Assembly: GCF_001648555.1 (NCBI RefSeq)
Contig: NZ_LQXM01000030.1
Location: forward strand, 248,001-312,000
DNA: 64,000 nucleotides
Direction: 5' to 3'
DNA from: Rossellomorea aquimaris TF-12
GTDB lineage: Bacteria > Bacillota > Bacilli > Bacillales > Bacillaceae_B
Of this stretch, positions 45,015-53,720 are shown in pieces (the first letter of the stretch is position 1; each line of letters starts with the position of its first letter). The notes under the pieces were generated by a model. It was not told the DNA's origin and made no database searches. It saw only the letters and a program-made list of their open reading frames with translations. The translations under genes and the position numbers were made by a program.

Positions 45015-46571
45015 TTATTTAAATACCGGCTCTTTAAATTGAGCTAGTTTTTCCAGTGATGATTTGTCTACTTCTTCATGTAGGCTGTTTCCGTGTGAGT
45101 CCATGGTTACAACGGCTGTGAAGCCTTCTACGTTCAGGTGCCACATGGCTTCAGGGATACCGAATTGCATGAGGTCTACTCCGTCTACACCTTTGATGCA
45201 GTCTGCGTAGTATTGAGCCGCTCCACCGATTGCGTTCAAGTAAACGCCTCCGTGCTCTTTCAGTGCTGCAAGTGTTTTAGGACCCATTCCGCCTTTTCCG
45301 ATAACGGCACGGATACCAAAACGTTTCATAATATCACCTTGGTAAGGCTCTTCACGAATGGAAGTGGTTGGACCTGCTGCTTTCACATGCCATTGACCTT
45401 CTTCATCTTTTAACATAACCGGACCACAGTGGTAGATGACTTGGCCATTTAAATCCACTGGTGCATCATTGTCTGAAAGATGCTTATGGATCGCGTCACG
45501 ACCTGTGTACATACGGCCGTTGATTTGAACAACGTCTCCTACTTTCAGCTCGCGCACTTTTTCTTCTGTAATAGGTGCTTCAAGAACGACAACGTTTGGC
45601 TGCTCACCAGAAGAAGCTGCTGCCGTTTCTTTTTCTGCTGCAAATCCTTCTGTTAAGTCGATTTTGTCTCCTTCTTGGTACATCCACTCATCTATTCCGC
45701 CTGTTTCCGTGTTTAGCTTCACACCTAAGCGACGGAACGCCCAGCAGTTGTAAGCAACAGAAACGAAAAAGCTTGCTGGAATACGATTCATCACGCCGAC
45801 TTTACAACCAAGCAGCGTCGTCTCTCCTCCAAAGCCCATGGTTCCGATTCCAAGCTCATTTGCATTTTCCATCACATATTCTTCAAGCTTACGAAGGTCT
45901 TCGTTGGTATTCACATCATCCACGGAACGGAATAATTGTTCTTTGGCAAGATCATATCCAGATGAACGATCTCCACCGATTCCTACACCGATGAATCCGG
46001 CACTACACCCTTGCCCTTGTGCTTGATACACCGAATGCATTACACATTTACGGATTCCATCAAGGTCACGGCCAGCGCGGCCAAGCCCATCAAGCTCACA
46101 AGGCAGGCTATATTGAATGTTTTTATTTTCACATCCGCCACCTTTTAAAATCAGGCGGGCATCAACGTAATCTTTTTCCCATTGCTCGAATTTGATAACA
46201 GGAGTACCAAGGCCGAGGTTGTCCCCACTGTTTGCTCCTGTTAATGAATCAACGGAGTTTGGACGAAGCTTTCCGTCCTTCGTTGCTTGAACCATAGCAG
46301 CATAAATTGCTTCTTTGATTTCAAGCTGGTTGACACCGATTGGCGTTTTTATTTTAAAGGTTGGAAGACCTGTATCCTGACAGATAGGAGATACATTGTC
46401 ATCAGCCATTTTTACGTTATTCGAAATAGTATCAAGGCTCATGGCCGCTCTTGTGCCTGCATTTTCACGAGCTTTTGCAGAACGGATCGCACGACGCACA
46501 TCCTTTGGTAAGTTCGTTGAGGTTTCTACAATTAAGTCATACATGCTTTGCTGTAATGTCTCTTTATTCAT
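45015..46571 (-). CDS. fumA: Class I fumarate hydratase
   Basis: 518 residues, the single-chain iron-sulfur fumarase (alpha and beta domains fused). The cluster cysteines lie in SPICQDTGLP, KGGGCENKN and the third Cys of the alpha part (LLGCKVG region). The C-terminal domain (about 330-510) has the GKGGMGPKTLAALKEHGGVYLNAIGGAAQYYADCI signature. It hydrates fumarate to malate in the TCA cycle; the [4Fe-4S] cluster is oxygen-sensitive. Single-gene unit. Confidence 0.93.
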   Translation of the reverse strand: MNKETLQQSMYDLIVETSTNLPKDVRRAIRSAKARENAGTRAAMSLDTISNNVKMADDNVSPICQDTGLPTFKIKTPIGVNQLEIKEAIYAAMVQATKDGKLRPNSVDSLTGANSGDNLGLGTPVIKFEQWEKDYVDARLILKGGGCENKNIQYSLPCELDGLGRAGRDLDGIRKCVMHSVYQAQGQGCSAGFIGVGIGGDRSSGYDLAKEQLFRSVDDVNTNEDLRKLEEYVMENANELGIGTMGFGGETTLLGCKVGVMNRIPASFFVSVAYNCWAFRRLGVKLNTETGGIDEWMYQEGDKIDLTEGFAAEKETAAASSGEQPNVVVLEAPITEEKVRELKVGDVVQINGRMYTGRDAIHKHLSDNDAPVDLNGQVIYHCGPVMLKDEEGQWHVKAAGPTTSIREEPYQGDIMKRFGIRAVIGKGGMGPKTLAALKEHGGVYLNAIGGAAQYYADCIKGVDGVDLMQFGIPEAMWHLNVEGFTAVVTMDSHGNSLHEEVDKSSLEKLAQFKEPVFK

Positions 46572-46680
46572 CGTTCTTCCCCTTCCCTTTGCGTAAAGCT
46601 ATTTATTGTCTATTTTCATAGGAATATTCTCATTTTTCATTCATTATTATACTCCTATAAGAATAAGATTGAAAGGGATT

Positions 46681-47127
46681 TCACAACGGAATTTCCTTTT
46701 CAAAATAACAAGAAACCTCGTCTTCTTCCATGTATGTAAAACCGTAATTTTTATAAAATTGAATAGCATCCTCCCACTTTTTATTGGTTTCGAGGATGAG
46801 TCTCCTTGCTCCTAATTTTACAGCTTCATTCTCAAGATGGAGTAGCATCGCACGTCCAAGCCCTTGTTGGCGGTACTCCTTTAATACGGACATGCGAACA
46901 ATTTGGTAGGTGGCATCTTTTTCTTTTCTGATCGCCCCAGTTGAAACGATTCGTTCGTTTTTCATTCCTACAAAAAAGTGATGAGCCCCCCCTTTGTATT
47001 CTTCAATAATATTATAGATATCAGGATTCAACGAATAATCGATGAACCCAAAACGCTCACGAAACCCTGATAAAATCACATCCCTTGCTTCCTGACAATC
47101 TGCCTGACTAATCGGATTAATCACCAT
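46681..47127 (-). CDS. GNAT acetyltransferase
   Basis: 148 residues from MVINPISQADCQEARDVIL. The acetyl-CoA-binding motif is YRQQGLGRAMLLHLENEA; the C-terminal YKNYGFTYMEEDEVSCYFEKE is typical of the family. Substrate unknown. The start at 47127 follows AAAGGGGATAGGG; longer forms would translate the repeat element just upstream. Confidence 0.87.
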   Translation of the reverse strand: MVINPISQADCQEARDVILSGFRERFGFIDYSLNPDIYNIIEEYKGGAHHFFVGMKNERIVSTGAIRKEKDATYQIVRMSVLKEYRQQGLGRAMLLHLENEAVKLGARRLILETNKKWEDAIQFYKNYGFTYMEEDEVSCYFEKEIPL

Positions 47128-47162
47128 GACCCTATCCCCTTTATCTTTTATCCTCTTTGATG

Positions 47163-47253
47163 AGGGACGGACCTCATTTGTAACCAAATACCGTGCTATT
47201 GCTCATACTGATTCTTGTGAACATGTCATCATCCACCAGAGAGGTCCGTCCCT
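47163..47253. repeat. 91-bp element bounded by inverted AGGGACGGACCT words
   Basis: AGGGACGGACCTC at the left end and GAGGTCCGTCCCT at the right end form terminal inverted repeats around about 65 unique bases. The layout resembles a miniature (MITE-like) element placed in the leader of the acetyltransferase gene. Confidence 0.75.
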
Positions 47254-47320
47254 AAAAATATCCCCTTTATCTTCTATAATTAAATTAGACACAAAGACTG
47301 GAAATTCCTCTGCACAAAAA

Positions 47321-47361
47321 AGAGGGACGGACCTCCAAAAATTTTGGAGGTCCGTCCCTCT
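47321..47361. repeat. 41-bp perfect palindrome carrying the same word
   Basis: 20-base arms (AGAGGGACGGACCTCCAAAA) around one central base. It ends 7 bases before the stop codon of the SE1561 gene and could act as its transcript end. Confidence 0.85.
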
Positions 47362-47368
47362 AATCGGT

Positions 47369-47551
47369 TTATTCGCTTTTCTTAAATTGTTCGCATTTTA
47401 CTTCTATATCATCGATCATCGCGATTAGTCGATCGATATCTTCTACATCTGCTTGTTCAGGGTCGATTGAATCTAATACATCGACGAATAAGTTTAGACG
47501 TTGTTTTAAATAAGTAACTTGTGAATCTTTATCGTTAACTGCTTTACCCAA
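47369..47551 (-). CDS. SE1561 family small protein
   Basis: 60 residues, helical and acidic: YLKQRLNLFVDVLDSIDPEQADVEDIDRLIAMIDDIEVKCEQFKK. It matches the short SE1561 family of Bacilli. The start is TTG behind AAAGGAGAG. Function unknown. Confidence 0.8.
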   Translation of the reverse strand: MGKAVNDKDSQVTYLKQRLNLFVDVLDSIDPEQADVEDIDRLIAMIDDIEVKCEQFKKSE

Positions 47552-47664
47552 TGTACTCTCTCCTTTCGTACCTTTACTATGGTAACCAATATTATTCGGA
47601 TTGACAAGGACTTGTGATTTCTCAATAATGGATAGGTGACTTAAATAAAAAGGAGTTTCTTATC

Positions 47665-48792
47665 ATGAAAACAAATACTCTCTCCAAGAAAATGTCCATA
47701 GAACATGATCCTTGGGAGGCTTACTTAGATGTAGATGAGCATGGTGACATTACGCTCTCCAATATTGAATTTACTACTACGACTCTTTGCAATATGAGAT
47801 GCGAACATTGTGCCGTGGGATACACCCTATCACCAAAGGATCCTAGTGCTCTTCCCATTGAGCTGATTCTTTCAAAACTGGATGAAATAACGACGCTTCG
47901 TTCTCTTAGTATTACCGGCGGAGAGCCGATGCTTTCAAAGAAATCCGTTGAAAATTATGTATTACCTTTATTGAAATACGCCCATTCACGAGGCGTACAT
48001 ACTCAAATCAACTCTAATTTAACCCTGGAATTAGATCGATACTTATTAATTGCCCCGTATTTAGATGTTTTACACATTTCTCATAACTGGGGAACCATTG
48101 ATGAGTTTATCGACGTTGGATTTGCCAACATGGAACGAAAACCTACCCGTGAGCAAAGAAGAAAGCTGTTTGATCGCATGATCGAAAACAGTAGGGCTCT
48201 TTCTGAAAACGGTGTCCTCGTTTCTGCAGAAACCATGTTAAATAAAAATACTCTGCCTTATTTAGAAAAAATTCATCGACAAATCGTTGATGAAATGAAA
48301 TGTGGCCGTCATGAAATTCACCCTATGTATCCATCTGACTTTGCTTCAAGCTTAGAAACTCTTTCATTAGAAGAAACTCGTGAGGCGATTCGAAATATTC
48401 TTACCTTCAGAGATGAAAATGTATGGATGCTGTTTGGAACTCTTCCATTTTATCCTTGCAGCTCTTCTGAAGAAGACCTCGAATTATTAAAGAAGTTATA
48501 CTCTGCCAAAAATGTAAGTGTCCGTAACGATCCTGATGGACGTTCTCGACTAAATGTAAGTATTTTTACTGGGGATGTCATTGTGACTGATTTCGGAGAT
48601 ACACCTCCCCTAGGAAATATCACAAAGGATTCTCTTCCGGAAATCTTCACGAAATGGAAGCAAGAGCCTCTTGCAAAAGAATTAAACTGTCATTGTCCAA
48701 TGGCTCGCTGCTTAGGACCGAATGTCCTGGTAAAATCCATGTATTATGAAGATGTTGATTTTTCAAAACGCCAGGCCAAGATTTCACGATAA
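47665..48792 (+). CDS. yfkAB: Radical SAM / CxCxxxxC motif protein YfkAB
   Basis: 375 residues. Radical SAM cluster cysteines in LCNMRCEHCAVGY (Cys42, Cys46, Cys49), GGEPMLS for SAM binding and a C-terminal CHCPMARCLGPN motif for a second cluster, which gives the family its name. Reaction unknown. It lies next to yfkD and chaA as in B. subtilis, where it is annotated as two open reading frames yfkA/yfkB; here it is one frame. AAAGGAG precedes the ATG. Confidence 0.92.
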   Translation: MKTNTLSKKMSIEHDPWEAYLDVDEHGDITLSNIEFTTTTLCNMRCEHCAVGYTLSPKDPSALPIELILSKLDEITTLRSLSITGGEPMLSKKSVENYVLPLLKYAHSRGVHTQINSNLTLELDRYLLIAPYLDVLHISHNWGTIDEFIDVGFANMERKPTREQRRKLFDRMIENSRALSENGVLVSAETMLNKNTLPYLEKIHRQIVDEMKCGRHEIHPMYPSDFASSLETLSLEETREAIRNILTFRDENVWMLFGTLPFYPCSSSEEDLELLKKLYSAKNVSVRNDPDGRSRLNVSIFTGDVIVTDFGDTPPLGNITKDSLPEIFTKWKQEPLAKELNCHCPMARCLGPNVLVKSMYYEDVDFSKRQAKISR

Positions 48793-48796
48793 GAAA

Positions 48797-48832
48797 GATG
48801 CTTAGATTCGTATTGAATCTAGGCACCTTTTT
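48797..48832 (+). terminator. Terminator of yfkAB
   Basis: ATGCTTAGATTCG, TATT, GAATCTAGGCACC, then five T. Small mismatches in the stem. Confidence 0.65.
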
Positions 48833-48835
48833 ATG

Positions 48836-48930
48836 ATTTCCGTTAAAATGAGAGTTTTACCCGTCACAAAGAAACATTTATGCGTAAGTTTCAGTCTTTT
48901 ATCCGTTAAAGTCCTCCATTTATCCGTATA
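48836..48930. repeat. Phased array of TTTATCCGTTA words, period exactly 21 bp
   Basis: CCGT (once GCGT) starts at 48840, 48861, 48882, 48903 and 48924: four steps of exactly 21. The word is TTTATCCGTTA at its best (48899). Placed between converging transcripts. Confidence 0.75.
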
Positions 48931-48976
48931 ATTGTGAACGATTAAATTCATTCTAAACACAAACCCCATCCACATC

Positions 48977-49010
48977 AAAAAAACACCCCGGAAACTATGT
49001 CCGAAGTGCT
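48977..49010 (-). terminator. Terminator of the 56-residue membrane protein gene
   Basis: CACCCCGGA and TCCGAAGTG pair with a bulge around a 7-base loop; a run of A on the plus strand gives T on the minus strand. Confidence 0.6.
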
Positions 49011-49011
49011 T

Positions 49012-49182
49012 CTAATGTGACGCGCCGTCATTATGATTGGGTTCTTGAGAATGCTTAGAGATGAGTTCATACGAATCTCCCCGTCGTTTTCCTCGATCTC
49101 TTTTTGCTCTTCTTACTCCAAACCAAATTCTTAAACCTGTAAAAACAATAAGCAACCCTACAAATAAGAATAGATATTCCAT
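49012..49182 (-). CDS. Small single-pass membrane protein, 56 aa
   Basis: Starts MEYLFLFVGLLIVFTGLRIW (one membrane helix, residues 3-20) followed by a basic stretch RRAKRDRGKRRGD and a hydrophilic tail ending NHNDGASH. GGAGAGGG lies 4 bases before the ATG. No family recognised; small membrane proteins of this form are common in bacilli. Confidence 0.75.
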   Translation of the reverse strand: MEYLFLFVGLLIVFTGLRIWFGVRRAKRDRGKRRGDSYELISKHSQEPNHNDGASH

Positions 49183-49236
49183 TTTCCCTCTCCTTTATTC
49201 TGAATATTCTAATTATTGTAACATATTTTACACATG

Positions 49237-49280
49237 AAAAAAAGAGTGAATGTCAGGATTCCTACAACTCACTCTTTTTT
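49237..49280 (-). terminator. Terminator of yfkD
   Basis: AAAAAAAGAGTGA and TCACTCTTTTTT flank an 18-base loop. Confidence 0.75.
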
Positions 49281-49286
49281 CTATTC

Positions 49287-50108
49287 TTATCGCGGAGACT
49301 CGCTTGCCATAAATCCGAAATGGACATGATCCTGAACAGGAATCCATGCTCCGACACCTTGTGACGTGACGTTTTTCACAACGATGGAACGCTCCATCCC
49401 TTTCATGACAAGGAAAACTTCCCCGTAGGTTACCTTTCCTTTTTCGTTAATGGCAGGAGCGTATGCATATAGATAGCCAAGTCGTTTTGGTGAAATGTTA
49501 TAGACCTGGTCTTTTTTTGTTCCTGCTCCTACAATCGTTTGAAACGCGAGTGGTAGCTGGGATTTATCCATTGCTTTGATGAGCATCATCTTTTCCACAT
49601 CTTCTGCGTGAGGAACTTTTGCTGTCAGCCCGCCTTTTACGGCTTTCTGAGCTTCTTGAACATAGTGGATTTGGTGATTTCCTTTTCCACCACGGTTATC
49701 GAAATAGTTGGTGTTGATCTTTTGGTATTCCCAGTTAGGGGACGTTTCGTTTGAAGCATAGTTTAATGGCCACTCTCCTAAATAAATAGTTGCCCTTAAC
49801 CCTATTGTCGGTGCTTTATTAATATTGGTTTCGTTTAAAATACGAATCAGGTTGGGATTTTCGATTTTAACATTGGATGTATCAATTAGTTCTTGTGACA
49901 TTTCACTTGGTTGGAGATACGGTTGATCTTGTGTTGAATTAGGATACGTGTTTTCTTTGGCAATATTTAAAACAGAGTTTGGAACCGTGACCTTCGCAGG
50001 GCTGCTTTCCTTTTTAGGACTCTTCTCTGCATTTTTTTCAGCATGAATACCAGTTGTTGCAACGAAAAATGCGAGAATGATCATTAGAGCAGTACGCATC
50101 ATTTTCAT
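49287..50108 (-). CDS. yfkD: YfkD family exported protein
   Basis: 273 residues from MKMMRTALMIILAFFVATTGIHA, an N-terminal signal peptide; AAAGGAGTTAGTTTT sets this start and excludes a longer frame. The YfkD core includes LGEWPLNYASNETSPNWEYQKINTNYFDNRGG and NISPKRLGYLYAYAPAINEKGKVTYGEVFLVMKG. Known only as a secreted Bacillus protein, in B. subtilis of the sigma-B general stress regulon context. Lies between yfkAB and chaA. Confidence 0.88.
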   Translation of the reverse strand: MKMMRTALMIILAFFVATTGIHAEKNAEKSPKKESSPAKVTVPNSVLNIAKENTYPNSTQDQPYLQPSEMSQELIDTSNVKIENPNLIRILNETNINKAPTIGLRATIYLGEWPLNYASNETSPNWEYQKINTNYFDNRGGKGNHQIHYVQEAQKAVKGGLTAKVPHAEDVEKMMLIKAMDKSQLPLAFQTIVGAGTKKDQVYNISPKRLGYLYAYAPAINEKGKVTYGEVFLVMKGMERSIVVKNVTSQGVGAWIPVQDHVHFGFMASESPR

Positions 50109-50314
50109 AAAACTAACTCCTTTCAATCTTAACTTTTCAGGTTTGCCGTTAGTTTTTCCTATATAAACAGGCTTATCCAAAAAACTTTATTTGAAAGAAT
50201 ATTTACAAAATTCTTATTTTATTTTATAATCTAACTGAAAAGAAAATAATCAGGCTTCTCCTACAAAGCATATCTGATTATTTTTTATGTAAAGTTCATT
50301 TCTATTTTTTCCCT

Positions 50315-50354
50315 AAAAAAGACTCAGGCCCGCATGCGGACCTGAGTCTTTTTT
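50315..50354 (-). terminator. Strong terminator of chaA
   Basis: AAAAAAGACTCAGG-C-CCGC, AT, GCGG-A-CCTGAGTCTTTTTTT: about 18 bp. It ends immediately before the chaA stop codon. Confidence 0.85.
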
Positions 50355-51410
50355 TTACAACAGATAAAATCCAATTCCCATTATTAAATAGGCCGCCAGC
50401 AAGGTGAGTCCTTCAAACCAGTTCGTTTCTCCATCATTTGAAATGATAATGGTTAGTAATACCGCTGATACCATGGCCACGAGCTCAGGCAATGTAAACA
50501 CAAGGGACATGCTTTTCTCAAATAACAATGAGATTAAAACGAGTACCGGGGCAACAAACATGGCCACTTGAAGAGTGGATCCTACAGCAATTTCAACGGC
50601 CACATCCATCTTGTTCTTATAAGCCATAATAATAGCTGACGCATGCTCAGCTGCATTTCCTACAATGGCAACAATGATAACCCCAATAAACAATTCACTC
50701 CAACCGAATGCTTCACCAACCTCTTCAAATGTATGAACGAGACGTTCAGATACATAGGCAACAGCGACAGTGGAAGCAGCAAGAATGAGTAAGGCTTTCC
50801 CTTTACTCCATTCCGGCTCTTCTTCGTGGGCTTGCTCTCCTTCACTTTCATGCTGATATACACCTCGATGGGTCACTAGCTTGAAGAATAGGGCAAATAA
50901 ATAGAGAGCAATTAAGATTACAGAGATCCCAATGCTTAGTGTCATTGTTTTTGCTTCATCTATATCCTGCGCGAATACTTCCGGTATAACAAAGGCAACA
51001 ATAATAGCAAACATTAAAAGTCCTGAGTTATGGCGTGCATCAAAGACGTTAAACTTCTGACGTTTAAACTTTAAGCCACCAACAAAGAAAGACAATCCCG
51101 CAACTAATAATAGGTTACCAAGAACCGATCCTGTTAGAGATGCTAATACGACTCCAATCAATCCAGCCTTCAAGGCAAAAATGGAAATAATCAGTTCAAC
51201 GGCATTTCCAAAGGTAGCGTTCAACAATCCTCCAATACGTGGACCGGACACGACCGCCAAGCTTTCCGTTGATCTTCCCATAAAGGCTGCAAGGGCTATG
51301 ATGGTGACACAGTATACAGCAAACATGACAACACTCGGCCAGTGTAAAAGTGAACCGATAACGGATAATGGAACTCCGGCAAAAACAAGCAGTGCAAAAA
51401 TTTTATTCAC
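50355..51410 (-). CDS. chaA: Calcium/proton antiporter ChaA (YfkE)
   Basis: 351 residues, CaCA/CAX family with 11 membrane helices in two inverted halves. Each half carries the ion-binding motif: GNAVELIISIFAL in the first and GNAAEHASAIIMAYKNKMDV in the second. It exports Ca2+ in exchange for H+. An acidic loop (about 180-200) joins the halves. Neighbour of yfkD as in B. subtilis. Confidence 0.92.
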   Translation of the reverse strand: MNKIFALLVFAGVPLSVIGSLLHWPSVVMFAVYCVTIIALAAFMGRSTESLAVVSGPRIGGLLNATFGNAVELIISIFALKAGLIGVVLASLTGSVLGNLLLVAGLSFFVGGLKFKRQKFNVFDARHNSGLLMFAIIVAFVIPEVFAQDIDEAKTMTLSIGISVILIALYLFALFFKLVTHRGVYQHESEGEQAHEEEPEWSKGKALLILAASTVAVAYVSERLVHTFEEVGEAFGWSELFIGVIIVAIVGNAAEHASAIIMAYKNKMDVAVEIAVGSTLQVAMFVAPVLVLISLLFEKSMSLVFTLPELVAMVSAVLLTIIISNDGETNWFEGLTLLAAYLIMGIGFYLL

Positions 51411-51497
51411 GTTTTATATCCTTCCTTCTAAAGAAATTTGATTAAAAAGAATGAGATTAGACACATTAAAGGTAGAACCATTTAAGGAGGTAACATG

Positions 51498-51917
51498 ATG
51501 GCAAAAGCATTAAAAGATCAAGTATTAGAGCTCCTTTCTCATCATAAAACAGGAACTCTGGCAACCATTCGTGACGGGAAGCCCTACTCTCGATTTATGA
51601 TGTTCTACCATGATGAGTTAACACTTTACACCGCTACGAATGAGCATGCCCATAAAGCCGTAGACATTTCACAAAATCCTCATGTTCATATTCTGTTAGG
51701 CTATGATCGTGACTCAAACCATGAACATTATGTAGAAATTGAAGCAACTGCCGAGGTTGAAGAATCCGAAGAACTGAAGCATAAATTTTGGAATGAAGAG
51801 CTTAAAGCCTGGATTCCAAGTCCGGACGATCCCGAATACATGCTTCTCAAGCTAACGCCCAAAACCATTCTCTACTATGAAAAACCAGGTAAAGAACCAC
51901 AGGAGCTCAGCCTTTAG
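51498..51917 (+). CDS. Pyridoxamine 5'-phosphate oxidase-like (general stress protein 26 type)
   Basis: 139 residues of the FMN-binding split-barrel fold: LLSHHKTGTLATIRDGKPYSRFMMFYHDELTLYTATNEHAHKA and VHILLGYDRDSNHEHYVEIEATAEV. Relatives include YdaG and other stress-induced flavin or F420-binding proteins. The second of two adjacent ATGs is preferred since GGAGG lies 7 bases before it. Unit on its own. Confidence 0.88.
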   Translation: MAKALKDQVLELLSHHKTGTLATIRDGKPYSRFMMFYHDELTLYTATNEHAHKAVDISQNPHVHILLGYDRDSNHEHYVEIEATAEVEESEELKHKFWNEELKAWIPSPDDPEYMLLKLTPKTILYYEKPGKEPQELSL

Positions 51918-51929
51918 TAGAATTATTTT

Positions 51930-51957
51930 TGAGGTCCGTTTCTCGGACCTCATTTTT
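51930..51957. terminator. Terminator built from a variant of the GGTCCGTCCCT word
   Basis: TGAGGTCCG, TTTCT, CGGACCTCA, then six T. GAGGTCCGTTTCTC differs at two positions from the repeat GAGGTCCGTCCCTC. Serves the converging stress-protein and OsmC genes. Confidence 0.75.
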
Positions 51958-52340
51958 TATTGTACGAGTTCAAAGGTTTCTTCGATTTTGATGCTGTCTT
52001 GTACGGATTGGACCATGGAGCAGTTTTTGCGTGTTAGGTGCATGGCTTTTTGAATTTTCTTCTCGTCAAGGTCCGTCCCTCTAATCGTAAAGTGCAGAGA
52101 GATTTCTTCTACACGGTTTGCTTCTTCTTCGTTTCGGGTGACGTCTGCTTTGATATGTATATCGTCAAATTCAATGCGCATTTTCTCCAGTACTTTTCGA
52201 AGTACTCCTCCACTGCAAACTGCTACGGATGAAACGAGTAATTGATATGGTCGAAAGCCATATTCTTCGTTACCCGAAACCTCTAACTTTCCAAACCCTA
52301 ACTCTGTATAAAAGCCTCCATCTTGCATAGAAAATTCCAT
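51957..52340 (-). CDS. OsmC family protein
   Basis: 127 residues. GFRPYQLLVSSVAVCSGGVLRKVLEKM carries the first redox Cys and LTRKNCSMVQSVQ the second, the OsmC/Ohr pair that reduces (organic) peroxides. An exact copy of the word AGGTCCGTCCCT lies inside the gene at 52069-52080, in a surface loop between the third strand and the last helix (IRGTDLDEKK), with the frame kept. Confidence 0.88.
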   Translation of the reverse strand: MEFSMQDGGFYTELGFGKLEVSGNEEYGFRPYQLLVSSVAVCSGGVLRKVLEKMRIEFDDIHIKADVTRNEEEANRVEEISLHFTIRGTDLDEKKIQKAMHLTRKNCSMVQSVQDSIKIEETFELVQ

Positions 52341-52469
52341 TATTAATTCCTTCCTTCCTATTTATGTAGTATGATGTACTAAATTTTACTCTATTCGTTT
52401 CGTATTGCCAAACATTCAAATTGAAGGTACCATCAGAGAGGTATAATTTATTTGATTGGGAGTTTTTTT

Positions 52470-53651
52470 ATGAATCAGGCATTACGATTTCGCTTTAGGG
52501 TCTTAGTCGGGATTGTTGCGATCTCCGGGTTTTCCCAAGGGATGCTACTTCCTCTAATCGCTATCATTCTCGAACAGGAAGGCATCTCTTCTTCCTTAAA
52601 CGGACTAAACGCAACCGCTTTATATATAGGAATTCTACTCGCCTCTCCATTAATGGAAAGACCTTTGCAAAAGCTAGGCTACAAACCAATGATCATAATA
52701 GGTGGAATCATAGTTGCGTCATCACTCCTCCTATTTCCTCTGTGGAAATCCTTTTGGTTTTGGTTTTTCCTGCGTTTATGCATTGGAGTCGGCGATCAAA
52801 TGCTCCATTTTTCCACCCAAACGTGGATCACTTCTTTCTCACCAAAAGAACACCGGGGACGAAACATTTCCATTTATGGTGTTTCCTTTGGGATTGGCTT
52901 TGCCGTAGGACCGATGATGACTACATTGGTTTCAATACATCCGGCTTTACCGTTTATCATTTCGTCCTTATTAAGCATCATCGTTTGGCTGTTTGTATTT
53001 AAGCTACAAAACGAATTTCCTGAGCAACAGAATATGGGCAGTGCCACTTTCATCGGCTCCTTCCAACGATTTGGCAAGGTGTTCAAGTACGCTTGGGTCG
53101 CCCTTTTGCCTCCATTAGGCTATGGATTTTTAGAAGCTTCTTTAAATGGAAACTTCCCCGTATTCGCACTAAGAAACGGACTTTCCATCGAAGCCGTATC
53201 GATTCTTTTACCTGCATTTGCTGTAGGTGGCATTGTGTCTCAGCTTCCCCTTGGAATTTTAAGCGATAAATTTGGGAGACAAAATATTCTCCTTATCGTT
53301 ATGCTAATCGGCTTCCTTTCCTTTTCAGCAGCAGGAATCGTAGCTGACTCTATACTAGGCTTATTCATTTGCTTCACACTGGCAGGTATGGCTGTAGGAT
53401 CTACCTTTTCACTTGGCATTAGTTACATGACGGACCTTTTGCCAAAGGAATTACTTCCAGCCGGTAATATTATGTGCGGAATCTTTTTTAGCTTCGGTAG
53501 TATGATTGGTCCATTTGTTGGGGGAATTACGATAGACTGGCTCAAAGGTTCAAGCTTCTTCTATTTAATAAGCTTCATGCTATTCATTATTTTTGTAAGC
53601 TTATTATCCTTTTCCCTTCAAAATCGACGCCGGGAAATTACTCAGAACTAA
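52470..53651 (+). CDS. yfkF: MFS transporter, YfkF-like
   Basis: 393 residues, about 12 membrane helices. MFS signature loop in LGILSDKFGRQNILLIVML and the N-terminal GFSQGMLLPLIAIILEQEGISS. Start MNQALRFRF at 52470 is chosen for the GGGAG site; a TTG 18 bases earlier is unlikely. Position after chaA matches yfkF of B. subtilis, an efflux protein of unknown substrate. Confidence 0.85.
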   Translation: MNQALRFRFRVLVGIVAISGFSQGMLLPLIAIILEQEGISSSLNGLNATALYIGILLASPLMERPLQKLGYKPMIIIGGIIVASSLLLFPLWKSFWFWFFLRLCIGVGDQMLHFSTQTWITSFSPKEHRGRNISIYGVSFGIGFAVGPMMTTLVSIHPALPFIISSLLSIIVWLFVFKLQNEFPEQQNMGSATFIGSFQRFGKVFKYAWVALLPPLGYGFLEASLNGNFPVFALRNGLSIEAVSILLPAFAVGGIVSQLPLGILSDKFGRQNILLIVMLIGFLSFSAAGIVADSILGLFICFTLAGMAVGSTFSLGISYMTDLLPKELLPAGNIMCGIFFSFGSMIGPFVGGITIDWLKGSSFFYLISFMLFIIFVSLLSFSLQNRRREITQN

Positions 53652-53665
53652 TCAGCACAAAAAAC

Positions 53666-53712
53666 TTTCCAACCTCGTATAAATGTGGTATTATAAATTA
53701 TAATAATTATAA
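53666..53712 (+). promoter_or_regulatory. pfeT promoter with a perfect PerR box
   Basis: TTTCCA (53666-53671), 17 bases, TATTAT (53689-53694). TTATAATAATTATAA at 53698-53712 matches all 14 defined positions of the PerR box and covers the expected start site at about 53701. PerR control of pfeT is established in B. subtilis. Confidence 0.88.
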
Positions 53713-53720
53713 ATTAAAAA

